From positions 1 to 22,584 of the forward strand of contig DATGIN010000238.1 in NCBI GenBank assembly GCA_035295705.1: 22,584 nt of DNA, in the 5' to 3' direction. The notes beneath the pieces are model-generated. The model saw only the letters and a list, made by a program, of their open reading frames with translations, had not been told where the DNA came from and made no database searches. The first letter of the stretch is position 1; the number at the start of each line of letters is the position of its first letter. The DNA is from Poindextera sp035295705 (GTDB taxonomy: Bacteria > Pseudomonadota > Alphaproteobacteria > Caulobacterales > Caulobacteraceae). Below, piece after piece: positions 8,058-15,174 of the stretch. The translations under genes and the position numbers were made by a program.

Positions 8058-8761
8058 TCGCTCGCCTCGACAGGCGCCGTCGCAACGGCGACCGTCTTCC
8101 GCGCCAGCGCTTCGAGGGAATCGATCAACGGCGCTTCGACGTCGTCCGCCGTGAGCACCAGCGGAACTTCCGTGCAGCCGCCGAGCAGAACCGAGGCGCC
8201 ACGATCGACGAGGTCGTTGGCCAGATCCCGCATCTGCCTTCGCACGGCGCCCGACCGGTCGCCGGCCTTGATGCGGTAAAGCAGCTGCATGAACGCGGCC
8301 TGCCGCTCGGGGCGGCAAACGACGGCTTCGACGCGGCGCGCGGCCAAGGCCCGCTGATAGAGGCCGGCGTTCAGACAGCCATCGGCCGCCAGCACGCCGA
8401 CCGTTCGAGGACCGGCGCTCAGCGCGGCGTCGCAGGCCGTCTCGATCAGGTCGATGAACGGAAGGCCGGTCGCCGCCCTGACCGAGTCGGCGAAGGCGTG
8501 CGCGGCGTTGCAGGGCATCACGAGGAGCTGAGCGCCGGCGCGCTCCAGCCCCCGCGCCATGTCGGCGAGAATCGGGCCGGGCGACGGACCTTCGCCAGCC
8601 ACCGCGGCGTTGCGGTCCGGGACCTCGGGGTTGCAGTCGATGATGAGCCGCAGGTGATCCTGGTCGCGAGCCGCCGGCGTCAGCGCCTGGACCCGGGCGG
8701 CGAACTCGACGGTGGCGGCTGGTCCCATCCCGCCGATCACGCCGACGGTTCGTCCGCTCAT
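8054..8761 (-). CDS. Aspartate/glutamate racemase family protein
   Basis: A 235-aa cofactor-independent racemase. The N-terminus VGVIGGMGPAATVEF (6-20) is the family signature. The two catalytic cysteines expected for a two-base mechanism are C84 in MPCNAAHAF and C196 in GGCTEVPLVL. Known members interconvert L- and D-aspartate or glutamate; some act on other amino acids or hydantoins. Both ends overlap neighbours as ATGA: its start with the stop of the desulfhydrase-like gene, and its stop with the start of the P1 peptidase. It is therefore translationally coupled in the middle of the operon. This position suggests a catabolic rather than cell-wall role, since a murI copy would not be expected here. 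Cys-containing motifs look intact. Confidence 0.9.
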   Translation of the reverse strand: MSGRTVGVIGGMGPAATVEFAARVQALTPAARDQDHLRLIIDCNPEVPDRNAAVAGEGPSPGPILADMARGLERAGAQLLVMPCNAAHAFADSVRAATGLPFIDLIETACDAALSAGPRTVGVLAADGCLNAGLYQRALAARRVEAVVCRPERQAAFMQLLYRIKAGDRSGAVRRQMRDLANDLVDRGASVLLGGCTEVPLVLTADDVEAPLIDSLEALARKTVAVATAPVEASE

Positions 8762-9756
8762 GCGAGCAACACGTCCTGATAGGCGTAGAGGGCGGGTGAC
8801 CCGCCGGTGTGAACGAAGAGTACGTTCTCATCCGGCCGGAACGCGCCCCGACGAGCGAGCGCGATCAGCCCGGCCATCGCCTTGCCGGTATAGACGGGGT
8901 CGAGCAGCAGGCCCTCGAGTCTCGCCGCCATGCGTACGGCCTCCACCATTTCCTGGCTCGGCAGCGAATAGCCCGGGCCGACCCAGTCATCGAGCGCCAC
9001 GACGGCGGCCTGGTCGATCGCCCGCGACAACCCGAGCAGTTCGGCCGTGCCGTTCGCAAGGGTCAGCACGTTGGCTTCCTGCTCGGACCTCGGGCGGCGG
9101 ACATTGACGCCGGTGAGGGGGAATTCCGCCTCGCGCGCCGCCAGACCGACGAGGAGCCCAGCGTGGGTTCCGGCGCTGCCGCTGGCGCAGACGATGTGGT
9201 CGAACGCGACGCCCATCTCGAACGACTGGTCGAGTATCTCGTTGGCGCAGGCGACATAGCCCAGCGCCCCCAAGGGGTTCGAGCCACCGCCCGGGATGAT
9301 GTAGCCGCGACGCCCCTCGGCGGTCAGCTCGTCGGCCAGCGCCTGCATCGCCAGGGCGAGGTCGTCCCCGGCGTTCACCACGGCGAGTTTCTCGACGCCG
9401 AGCAGGCGGAAGAGAAAGTTGTTGCCGCTGGCGCGCGCGTCATAGCTGCCCGGCACGCGCTGCTCGATCACCAGCCGGCATTTCAGTCCCTCGCGCACCG
9501 CAGCCGCCAGCGTGAGGCGACAGTGGTTCGACTGCACGGCGCCTACGGTGATCAGCGTGTCCGCGCCTTGGGCCAGCGCCTCGGCGACCAGAAACTCGAG
9601 CTTGCGCGTCTTGTTGCCGCCGGCGGCGAGGCCCAGCGTATCGTCGCGCTTGACCCAGATGCGCGGGCCGCCCAACGCACGGCTCAGGTGGTCCAGCGGC
9701 TCGATCGGTGTGCGGCCCGGCGTATAGCGGCGCCTGGGAAAGCGGGCGAGGTTCAT
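8758..9756 (-). CDS. D-cysteine desulfhydrase-like PLP enzyme
   Basis: A 332-aa fold-type II PLP enzyme of the ACC deaminase/D-cysteine desulfhydrase family. WVKRDD (34-39) and GGNKTRKLEF (46-55) hold the PLP lysine K49. QSNH (75-78), ASGSAGTHAGL and LLDPVYTGKAMAGL are family blocks. The C-terminal VHTGGSPALYAY resembles D-cysteine desulfhydrase (HTGGAPALFAY) rather than ACC deaminase. L-cysteate sulfo-lyase (CuyA) is a close relative and cannot be excluded. The expected reaction is beta-elimination from a small amino acid to pyruvate, ammonia and sulfide or sulfite. It is first in an operon with the racemase and P1 peptidase and diverges from the SDR gene across site C (9796-9813). The ATG has no strong Shine-Dalgarno. 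Confidence 0.88.
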   Translation of the reverse strand: MNLARFPRRRYTPGRTPIEPLDHLSRALGGPRIWVKRDDTLGLAAGGNKTRKLEFLVAEALAQGADTLITVGAVQSNHCRLTLAAAVREGLKCRLVIEQRVPGSYDARASGNNFLFRLLGVEKLAVVNAGDDLALAMQALADELTAEGRRGYIIPGGGSNPLGALGYVACANEILDQSFEMGVAFDHIVCASGSAGTHAGLLVGLAAREAEFPLTGVNVRRPRSEQEANVLTLANGTAELLGLSRAIDQAAVVALDDWVGPGYSLPSQEMVEAVRMAARLEGLLLDPVYTGKAMAGLIALARRGAFRPDENVLFVHTGGSPALYAYQDVLLA

Positions 9757-9795
9757 GGGCTAGGCTGGCGGTTGCCTCAACGTCGGCTGAGCATT

Positions 9796-9813
9796 GATAT
9801 GAATGGTGTAAAC
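9796..9813 (+). promoter_or_regulatory. Putative TetR operator, site C
   Basis: GATATGAATGGTGTAAAC matches the ATAT, AA and TGT core of the other three sites. It lies in the divergent gap between the D-cysteine desulfhydrase-like gene (start 9756) and the SDR gene (start 9872). From here a single bound regulator could control both directions. It is the least symmetric of the four. Confidence 0.48.
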
Positions 9814-9821
9814 ATGCAAGC

Positions 9822-9845
9822 GCCAGGCAGCTCCGACTGCCTGGC
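9822..9845. repeat. Perfect 9-bp inverted repeat in SDR leader
   Basis: GCCAGGCAG (9822-9830) and CTGCCTGGC (9837-9845) are perfect inverted copies around CTCCGA. The repeat lies between site C and the SDR start codon. It could be a second operator or a hairpin in the SDR mRNA leader. There is no T-run on either side, so a terminator is unlikely. Confidence 0.5.
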
Positions 9846-9871
9846 TCGGTGCTGCTCGTGTAAGCTTGCGC

Positions 9872-10645
9872 ATGGACCTGAACCTGCGCGGCAAGCGAGG
9901 GCTCGTCACCGGTGCGTCGAAGGGGATCGCCGCGGCGGCCGCCGAGGCGTTGGCCGAGGAGGGCTGCGACCTGGTGCTGGCGGCGCGAAGCGCCGACCTG
10001 CTCGAGGCGCTCGCCACGAGGCTGCGCCACGAGCACAACATCGAGGCGACGGCGCACGCGGCCGACCTCAGGAAGGCGGACGACCTCGCGGCGCTGGCCG
10101 CTTCGGCCGGCGAGCTGGATATCCTGGTGAACAACGCCGGCGACATCCCGGCCGGGACGCTCGAGCGCGTGGACGAAGCAACGTGGCGCCACGCGTGGGA
10201 GCTCAAGGTGTTCGGATGTATCAACCTCACGCGCGCGATTCTGGCCCGGATGAAGGCGCGCCGGCGGGGCGTGATCATCAACATCATAGGCGCGGCCGGC
10301 GAGCGCTTCGACGCGGGCTACATCGCCGGCGCCGCCGGCAACGCGGCGCTGATGACCTTCACCCGGGCGGTCGGCGGGCGCAGCGTCGACGAGGGCGTCC
10401 GCGTCGTCGGGATAAACCCCGGGCCGGTGGAGACCGACCGCATCGTGACGCTCATGAAGACCCGCGCCCAAGCGCAGTTCGGCGACGAGGCCCGCTACCC
10501 GGAGCTGATGGCGCGCTTCCCGTTTGGCCGCGCCGCCAGGCCGCGCGAAATCGCCGACCTCGTCGCGTTCCTGGCCTCGGAGCGCTCGGCCTACACCTCG
10601 GGCGTGGTCTTCACGGTCGACGGAGGCGGCTCGGCGCGCGGATGA
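9872..10645 (+). CDS. SDR-family oxidoreductase, non-canonical active site
   Basis: A 257-aa short-chain dehydrogenase/reductase-fold protein started at ATG 9872 (MDLNLRGK); a TTG two codons upstream is also open. The nucleotide-binding loop reads TGASKGIA, so the third Gly of TGxxxGxG is Ala. NNAG (near residue 87) and the C-terminal TSGVVFTVDGG are normal. The catalytic region reads NIIGAAGERFDAGYIAGAAGNAA: the usual Ser is absent and the Lys of YxxxK is Ala. This fits a variant SDR subgroup (the one I remember as PRK06125), where the altered site is a family trait and not decay. Substrate is unknown. Its stop overlaps the next ATG as ATGA, and its promoter region carries site C. Confidence 0.88.
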   Translation: MDLNLRGKRGLVTGASKGIAAAAAEALAEEGCDLVLAARSADLLEALATRLRHEHNIEATAHAADLRKADDLAALAASAGELDILVNNAGDIPAGTLERVDEATWRHAWELKVFGCINLTRAILARMKARRRGVIINIIGAAGERFDAGYIAGAAGNAALMTFTRAVGGRSVDEGVRVVGINPGPVETDRIVTLMKTRAQAQFGDEARYPELMARFPFGRAARPREIADLVAFLASERSAYTSGVVFTVDGGGSARG

Positions 10646-10962
10646 TCGGCGAACAGTCCATCGCGCTGCAGCAGATCGTCGCCGTCTCGCTTCTGATGAT
10701 CGGCTCCGCCTGCATGCTTGGCGGCTATCGCATCTTCGCCGCCGGCGCGGGGCAGAAGGGCCACAACGCCGGGCCCGCGGGCTTCTTCGCCTTGGTCGGC
10801 GCCCTGCTCGTTCTTCTGGTGGCCGGGCTCTCGCTTGGTCCCTGGCGCGTGCGCCAGGACGTCGTCTTTCCGATGCACGTGGTGGACCTGACGCGGCCGC
10901 TCGACCCGATTGCGCGAAACGCGGCGCCTTCGAGCGCGGGAACCGCGCCGAGCACGCACTGA
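10642..10962 (+). CDS. Small two-helix membrane protein
   Basis: A 106-aa protein whose ATG overlaps the SDR stop (ATGA). It has two hydrophobic segments, about residues 10-32 and 46-66, separated by a Gly/Ala-rich loop (AAGAGQKGHNAGPAG). A charged tail follows, ending in a low-complexity PSSAGTAPSTH. No recognised domain. The most likely topology is both ends on the same side of the inner membrane. Coupling to the SDR and the TPR gene 11 nt downstream suggests one transcript. Function unknown. Confidence 0.7.
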   Translation: MIGEQSIALQQIVAVSLLMIGSACMLGGYRIFAAGAGQKGHNAGPAGFFALVGALLVLLVAGLSLGPWRVRQDVVFPMHVVDLTRPLDPIARNAAPSSAGTAPSTH

Positions 10963-10973
10963 GGGGGGTCGAC

Positions 10974-12587
10974 TTGGATAGCTGTCGGTGGGGCATGTTG
11001 GCGGGTCTGGTCCTTGTCGCCGCGACCTTTGCGGCGACCGCTGCGGCCCAGCCGCTCGTCCAGAGCGACCGGCAGGCGCTGATCGCCGGCTTGCAGGCGC
11101 AGTACGAGGTCTCGCTGATCCGCGAGCGCAAGATGGCCGACGATCGCGAGACGCAGGAGATCAGCGTGCTCGAGGCGCGCCTGCGCTCGGCGCGCGCCCA
11201 GGCCGACGCCGCGAAGGGCGACGCGCGGCAGGCGAGCGCGGCCTTGGCGCAGGCGCGCGCCGACTACGCCAAGCTGGCCGCTGAGCTCTCGAATCGCGAC
11301 CCGGCCCTGCACGCCGAGGCCGCCGCGTATCACGCCGAAGCCGAGGCGGCGGCCACGACGGCGTCGCCCGCCAAGCTCGCCGCGCTGCAGCGGTTCGCCG
11401 ACGGCGATCGGACGCAGGCGTGGCCGGCGATCGAAGCCGAGACCGCCGCTGCAGCGAACAGCGAGCCGCCTGCGGCGCAGGCGAAGGATCTGCGCGAACT
11501 CGCAGCCCTGCGCGACATCATGCGCGCGCATGGCGAGGCGAGCGACGCCGATGTCCTTGCGCTCTACGACAAGGCTGCGGCGCTCGACCCAGCCAACTTC
11601 ATGACCGACATCCACCGCGCCGCCCTGGCGCGCGACATGGGCGACCTGCGGCGCGCGCGGGACGCCGCCCAGCAGGCGATCGCGGTGGCTTCCGAAGAGA
11701 ACGAAAAGGGCGTGGCGCTCGACCGCATCGGCGAGCAGGCGGCCGGGCAGGGCGACAATGCCGAAGCGGCGTCCGACTACGACCAGGCGCTGGCGATCTA
11801 CCGTCGCCTGGCGGCGGCCGACCCGACCCCGGCGGCCCAGAACGAGGTCGCTATCATCCTGAAGGACCAGGGCGATCTGCGCACCGCGACCGGGGACTAC
11901 AAAGGGGCGGCTTCGGCGCTCACGGAGGCGCTGGCGATCCGTCAAAAGCTTGCCGCCGACAACCCCGCCGACCGCGACCGCCAGGACTATGTCACCGCCA
12001 TCCTGCAGCGCATCGGCGACCTCGACATCAAGATCGGAGACCTGAGCGGCGCGCGGAGCGCCTACGAGCAGGGGCTCGCAATCCGAGAGCAGCTGTCGGC
12101 GGCCGATCCGGCGAATACCGACCTCAAGTACTACGCCTCGGCGATGATGCGGCGGATCGGCGACCTGGCGCTGAGGCAGAACGATCTCAAGACAGCACGC
12201 GCGCGCTACGAGGAAGTGCTGGCGGTCCGGCTAGCGCTGTCGGCGGCCAATCCAAGCTCGGCGCAGCTGAAGGACGCGGTCGCCCTGGACTACTTCGACC
12301 TGGGCGAAGTGCAGTTCGCTCAGAACGACGTGCAGTCCGCAGCGCGTTCCTGGGCGCAGAGCTACGAGATCCGCAAGCAACTGGCGGCCGCGGATCCGAC
12401 CAACGCCGACATGCAGCAGCTGGTGCTGAAGTCGCTGACGCGGCTGGCGCGCATCGGCGCGGACGGGATCACCTGGAACGATGTCGCCGCCCAATACCGG
12501 CTGATCGAGACCGAGCACCACCTGATCCCGGCCGACGAGCGGGTTCTGGAGGCGCTGCGCGTTCACGGGCTCGCCAACGGCCTCTGA
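10974..12587 (+). CDS. Exported TPR-repeat protein
   Basis: A 537-aa protein starting at TTG 10974, chosen because GAGGGGGG stands about 6 nt upstream; an in-frame ATG at 10995 has no such site. Residues 8-26 form a signal peptide-like segment ending ATAAAQ, so export is likely. Residues 30-125 are Ala/Glu/Arg/Gln-rich and probably a coiled coil. The C-terminal half is TPR-like: segments AIRQKLAADNPA (321), AIREQLSAADPA (369), AVRLALSAANPS (417) and EIRKQLAAADPT (465) repeat at exactly 48 residues. Such repeats act as protein-binding scaffolds; the partner is unknown. It is third after the SDR and small membrane protein, with a 11-nt gap. Confidence 0.82.
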   Translation: MDSCRWGMLAGLVLVAATFAATAAAQPLVQSDRQALIAGLQAQYEVSLIRERKMADDRETQEISVLEARLRSARAQADAAKGDARQASAALAQARADYAKLAAELSNRDPALHAEAAAYHAEAEAAATTASPAKLAALQRFADGDRTQAWPAIEAETAAAANSEPPAAQAKDLRELAALRDIMRAHGEASDADVLALYDKAAALDPANFMTDIHRAALARDMGDLRRARDAAQQAIAVASEENEKGVALDRIGEQAAGQGDNAEAASDYDQALAIYRRLAAADPTPAAQNEVAIILKDQGDLRTATGDYKGAASALTEALAIRQKLAADNPADRDRQDYVTAILQRIGDLDIKIGDLSGARSAYEQGLAIREQLSAADPANTDLKYYASAMMRRIGDLALRQNDLKTARARYEEVLAVRLALSAANPSSAQLKDAVALDYFDLGEVQFAQNDVQSAARSWAQSYEIRKQLAAADPTNADMQQLVLKSLTRLARIGADGITWNDVAAQYRLIETEHHLIPADERVLEALRVHGLANGL

Positions 12588-12661
12588 TGCGGGTCGAGCC
12601 TTCCAGGCGCACGCCCGCCTGTTCATAGTAGGCCCAGAGAAGCGGGGTTCCGGCGTCGAGC

Positions 12662-13441
12662 ATGCGCAGTTTCGCCTTCAGCGTCGCCTACTGGGTTGTC
12701 TCGGGGTTCTACGTGTCGATCGGCGCGGTCGCCGCCGTGCTGCCCGGCCGGGCGCCGGTGCAGGGCGTCGCGCGCTTCTATTGCCGCCGGATGCTCTGGG
12801 CGCTGCGGTGGATCGCCGGGATCGACGTCGAGCTCAAAGGGCGCGAGCGGCTGCCGCCGGGCGCATTCATCATCGCGGCCAAGCATCAGTCGTGGGGCGA
12901 CGGCTTCGTGATGTTCGCGCATGTCGACAACCTCTCGTTCGTCGCCGGCGACCACATGGAGCGCATTCCGCTGCTGCGGGGGATTCTGCGCAAGCTGGGC
13001 GCCATCATCGTCAACAACTGCGGCGGGCCGGAGTCGCGGCGGGCGCTGTCGGACCAGGCGGCCATGGCGCACAAGGAGGGGCGGCGGATCCTGATCTACC
13101 CCGAGGGCCACCTGGCCAAGGTCGGCGAGCGCTTTCGCTACCGAACCGGGGTGTTCCACATGTACCGCGACTTCGATCTGCCTGTGGTTCCGGTGGCGAC
13201 CAATCTCGGCCTCTTCTGGCCGCAAGAGGAGTTCAGGAAGAATCCGGGGGTCGCGACGATCGAGTTCCTCGATCCGATCCCGACCGGTCTCGCGCGTGCG
13301 GCGTTCATGGCCAAGCTCGAGCAGGCGGTTGAGTCGCGGACCGCCGAGCTGATAGCGCTCGCGACCAGCGAGCCGGTGCGTCCCTCCATATTGGTGCGGG
13401 CGCCGGACGAGCGGGCCGCGCGCGAGGAGGCGGCGGCGTGA
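12662..13441 (+). CDS. PlsC-like 1-acyl-glycerol-3-phosphate acyltransferase
   Basis: A 259-aa acyltransferase of the PlsC/LPLAT family. The HX4D catalytic motif is HQSWGD (75-80). The second conserved block, usually FPEGTR, reads YPEGHL (146-151). VPVATNLGLFW (176-186) fits the later proline-containing block. One or two hydrophobic segments at the N-terminus (about 5-27) would anchor it to the inner membrane, where it would acylate lysophosphatidate. The HL in place of TR is a variant seen in my memory of alphaproteobacterial copies, so other lysophospholipid acceptors are possible. Its stop overlaps a GTG start as GTGA, coupling it to the serine hydrolase. Confidence 0.87.
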   Translation: MRSFAFSVAYWVVSGFYVSIGAVAAVLPGRAPVQGVARFYCRRMLWALRWIAGIDVELKGRERLPPGAFIIAAKHQSWGDGFVMFAHVDNLSFVAGDHMERIPLLRGILRKLGAIIVNNCGGPESRRALSDQAAMAHKEGRRILIYPEGHLAKVGERFRYRTGVFHMYRDFDLPVVPVATNLGLFWPQEEFRKNPGVATIEFLDPIPTGLARAAFMAKLEQAVESRTAELIALATSEPVRPSILVRAPDERAAREEAAA

Positions 13442-13506
13442 GCCTCATCCCGCTGCCGCCCCAGCCCGCCGGCACGGCGTGGCCGACCGAGAGCTGGCCC
13501 GAGGGG
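13438..13506 (+). other. Out-of-frame N-terminus of the serine hydrolase
   Basis: GTG 13438 overlaps the plsC-like TGA as GTGA, and GAGGAGG stands 7 nt upstream: an excellent start site. Translation gives MSLIPLPPQPAGTAWPTESW and PEG, a plausible N-terminus, then runs out of frame. The downstream frame picks up at GGDLPGGVDR. The switch point is the G5 run at 13503-13507. One added G (or two removed) would join both frames. Confidence 0.65.
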
Positions 13507-14483
13507 GCGATCTCCCCGGCGGCGTCGACCGGTCGAGTCTCGAGGCGCAGCTGGACTACGCCTTCGGGCCGGATTCGCTAGAGTCGATGGGCGAGACGCA
13601 CGCGCTGGTCGTCATCAAGGGCGGGCGCATCGTGCTGGAGCGCTACGACGGCGCGCACGGCGCCGCCGACACCTATCCCTCGTGGTCGAAGGCCAAGAGC
13701 ATAACCCATGCACTCACGGGCGTTCTGGTGGGCGAGGGAAAGCTCGACCTTCAGGCGCCGCCAGACGTCCCCGAGTGGCGCGCGACCGACGATCCGCGCC
13801 GCGCGATCACGCTGGATCATCTCCTGCGCATGTCGAGCGGTCTCGCGTTCGTGGAAGACTACGAGCCGGACCATCCCTCCGACGTGATCGCCATGCTGTT
13901 CGGCGAGGGAAAGGCCGACACGGCCCACTACGCCGCCTCCAAGCCGCTCGCACACGCGCCAGGCAGCTTCTGGGACTACGCCAGCGGGACCACCAACATC
14001 GTCGCCCGGGCGCTGGCGCGGGCGATCGACGCGTACGGTCCCGACTTCGAGGCGTTCATGCGCAAGCGCCTGTTCGATCCGATCGGAATGAGAAGCGCGA
14101 TCCCCAAGTTCGACGACGCCGGGACATTCATCGGCTCGTCCTACTGCTTCTGCACGGCGCGCGACTTCGCTCGCTTCGGCCTGCTTTATTTGAGGGACGG
14201 AGTCTGGGACGGCCGACGCATCCTGCCGGAAGGCTGGGTGGATTATGGCCGTACGCCCACCTGGCAGCAGCCGACCGAGTGGGGGCCTTACGGCGCGCAC
14301 TGGTGGCTGGAGCTTGCCGGCCCCGGCTCCTTTTCGGCCAACGGCTACGCCGGGCAGTACACGGTCGTCGCGCCGGACCTCGACATGGTGGTTGTTCGCC
14401 ACGGCCAGACCCCGCTCGCTCGTCGAGAAGCGCCGGCGGCCTGGCTGGCGGAGCTTATCGGGATCTTCAGGGCGGCGGCCTAG
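13479..14483 (+). CDS. Beta-lactamase-fold serine hydrolase (frameshifted start?)
   Basis: The open frame of 334 aa encodes a penicillin-binding protein/class C beta-lactamase-fold hydrolase. The SxxK nucleophile motif is SKAK (S70, K73, numbered from GTG 13479). YAS (Y167-S169) in WDYASGTTN is the second motif, and VRHGQT near the end takes the place of the KTG/HxG block. Family members include esterases, D-aminopeptidases and 6-aminohexanoate dimer hydrolases; no substrate is evident. No signal peptide is seen in this frame. The first residues (MADRELARG) look unlike a genuine N-terminus. The likely start is GTG 13438 in another frame (see the separate entry), so the gene is either mis-sequenced at G5 or has a real indel. 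Confidence 0.85.
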   Translation: MADRELARGGDLPGGVDRSSLEAQLDYAFGPDSLESMGETHALVVIKGGRIVLERYDGAHGAADTYPSWSKAKSITHALTGVLVGEGKLDLQAPPDVPEWRATDDPRRAITLDHLLRMSSGLAFVEDYEPDHPSDVIAMLFGEGKADTAHYAASKPLAHAPGSFWDYASGTTNIVARALARAIDAYGPDFEAFMRKRLFDPIGMRSAIPKFDDAGTFIGSSYCFCTARDFARFGLLYLRDGVWDGRRILPEGWVDYGRTPTWQQPTEWGPYGAHWWLELAGPGSFSANGYAGQYTVVAPDLDMVVVRHGQTPLARREAPAAWLAELIGIFRAAA

Positions 14484-14498
14484 GCGCGGACCCCGCGC
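14484..14498 (+). terminator. GC hairpin after serine hydrolase stop
   Basis: GCGCGG (14484-14489), loop ACC, CCGCGC (14493-14498) form a perfect 6-bp stem immediately after the TAG stop. There is no U-tract, so it is at best a weak or Rho-aided terminator, or an mRNA 3' stabiliser. A second small stem CGCCG/CGGCG with TTTT follows at 14541-14561. Confidence 0.25.
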
Positions 14499-14588
14499 GT
14501 CGGCCGCAAGCTTGACAGCGGCGGCCAGGGGGCGTGCGCTCGCCGCTTCGGCGCGCCTTTTGCGGGCGCTCGAGGGGGAGGACTCCAC

Positions 14589-15170
14589 ATGCCGGACACT
14601 CCGGTTCCGACGGCCAACCCGGCCGCGCTAGGTCTCGTCGGCTTTGGGATGACGACGGTTCTCTTGAGCCTGACCAACGCCGGGCTGCTGCCGGCGCAGG
14701 GCGAGGCCGTCGTTGTTCCGCTTGCGCTCACCTACGGCGGGCTGATCCAGATCATCGCCGGCCTGCTTGAGTTTCGCCTGGGCAACACGTTCGGGATGAC
14801 GGCCTTCCTGAGCTACGGCGCCTTCTGGTGGTGGTTCGCGCTGCTGGGCATCCTTGCCAAGCTCGGCGTGATCGACACCAGCGGCGCGGGCGCCACGACG
14901 GGCGTGGCGCTTATCCTCTGGGGGGTCCTCACGGCCTATCTCACGGTTTCGGCCTACCGCGTCTCCTGGGTGGTGTTCGCGGTCTTCATGACTCTGTGGG
15001 TGACCTTCCTGCTGCTCGGGCTTGGCGCGGCGCTCCCGTCGCCGATGCTGCACAAGTGGGGTGGGTACCTGGGGGTGCTGTGCGGCGTGCTCGCCATCTA
15101 CGGCAGCTTCGCCATCACGGCGAACACCGCTTTCGGGCGAACGATCGTCCCCTTCGGCGCCAGAAGCTAG
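14589..15170 (+). CDS. GPR1/FUN34/YaaH (SatP-type) acetate transporter
   Basis: A 193-aa membrane protein with six predicted helices. NPAALGL (10-16) is the family signature NPxPLGL with Ala in place of Pro. GGLIQIIAGLLEFRLGNTFG (50-69) and the Trp-rich YGAFWWWFA (76-84) are characteristic of SatP/YaaH. The family carries acetate, succinate and related small acids, or ammonium, across the inner membrane. GGGGGAGG precedes the ATG by 7-8 nt, a strong ribosome site. TTGACA occurs at 14512-14517, but no good -10 follows, so the promoter is not settled. The gene seems independent of the serine hydrolase upstream. Confidence 0.9.
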   Translation: MPDTPVPTANPAALGLVGFGMTTVLLSLTNAGLLPAQGEAVVVPLALTYGGLIQIIAGLLEFRLGNTFGMTAFLSYGAFWWWFALLGILAKLGVIDTSGAGATTGVALILWGVLTAYLTVSAYRVSWVVFAVFMTLWVTFLLLGLGAALPSPMLHKWGGYLGVLCGVLAIYGSFAITANTAFGRTIVPFGARS

Positions 15171-15174
15171 ATAA

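Noticed and set aside
8058..8831. N-terminal extension of the P1 peptidase frame up to 8831
   Set aside because: It runs across the racemase in another frame and is Arg-rich with no family similarity. ATG 8057 with the ATGA overlap is the better start.
8809..9871. Plus-strand frame open from 8809 towards the SDR
   Set aside because: It is antisense to the D-cysteine desulfhydrase-like gene and does not share the SDR frame or any motif.
14512..14561. TTGACA box and small CGCCG/CGGCG-TTTT stem before the SatP-like gene
   Set aside because: TTGACA has no acceptable -10 partner at 16-18 nt, and the stem has only five pairs with four Ts. Not enough to call a promoter or terminator.
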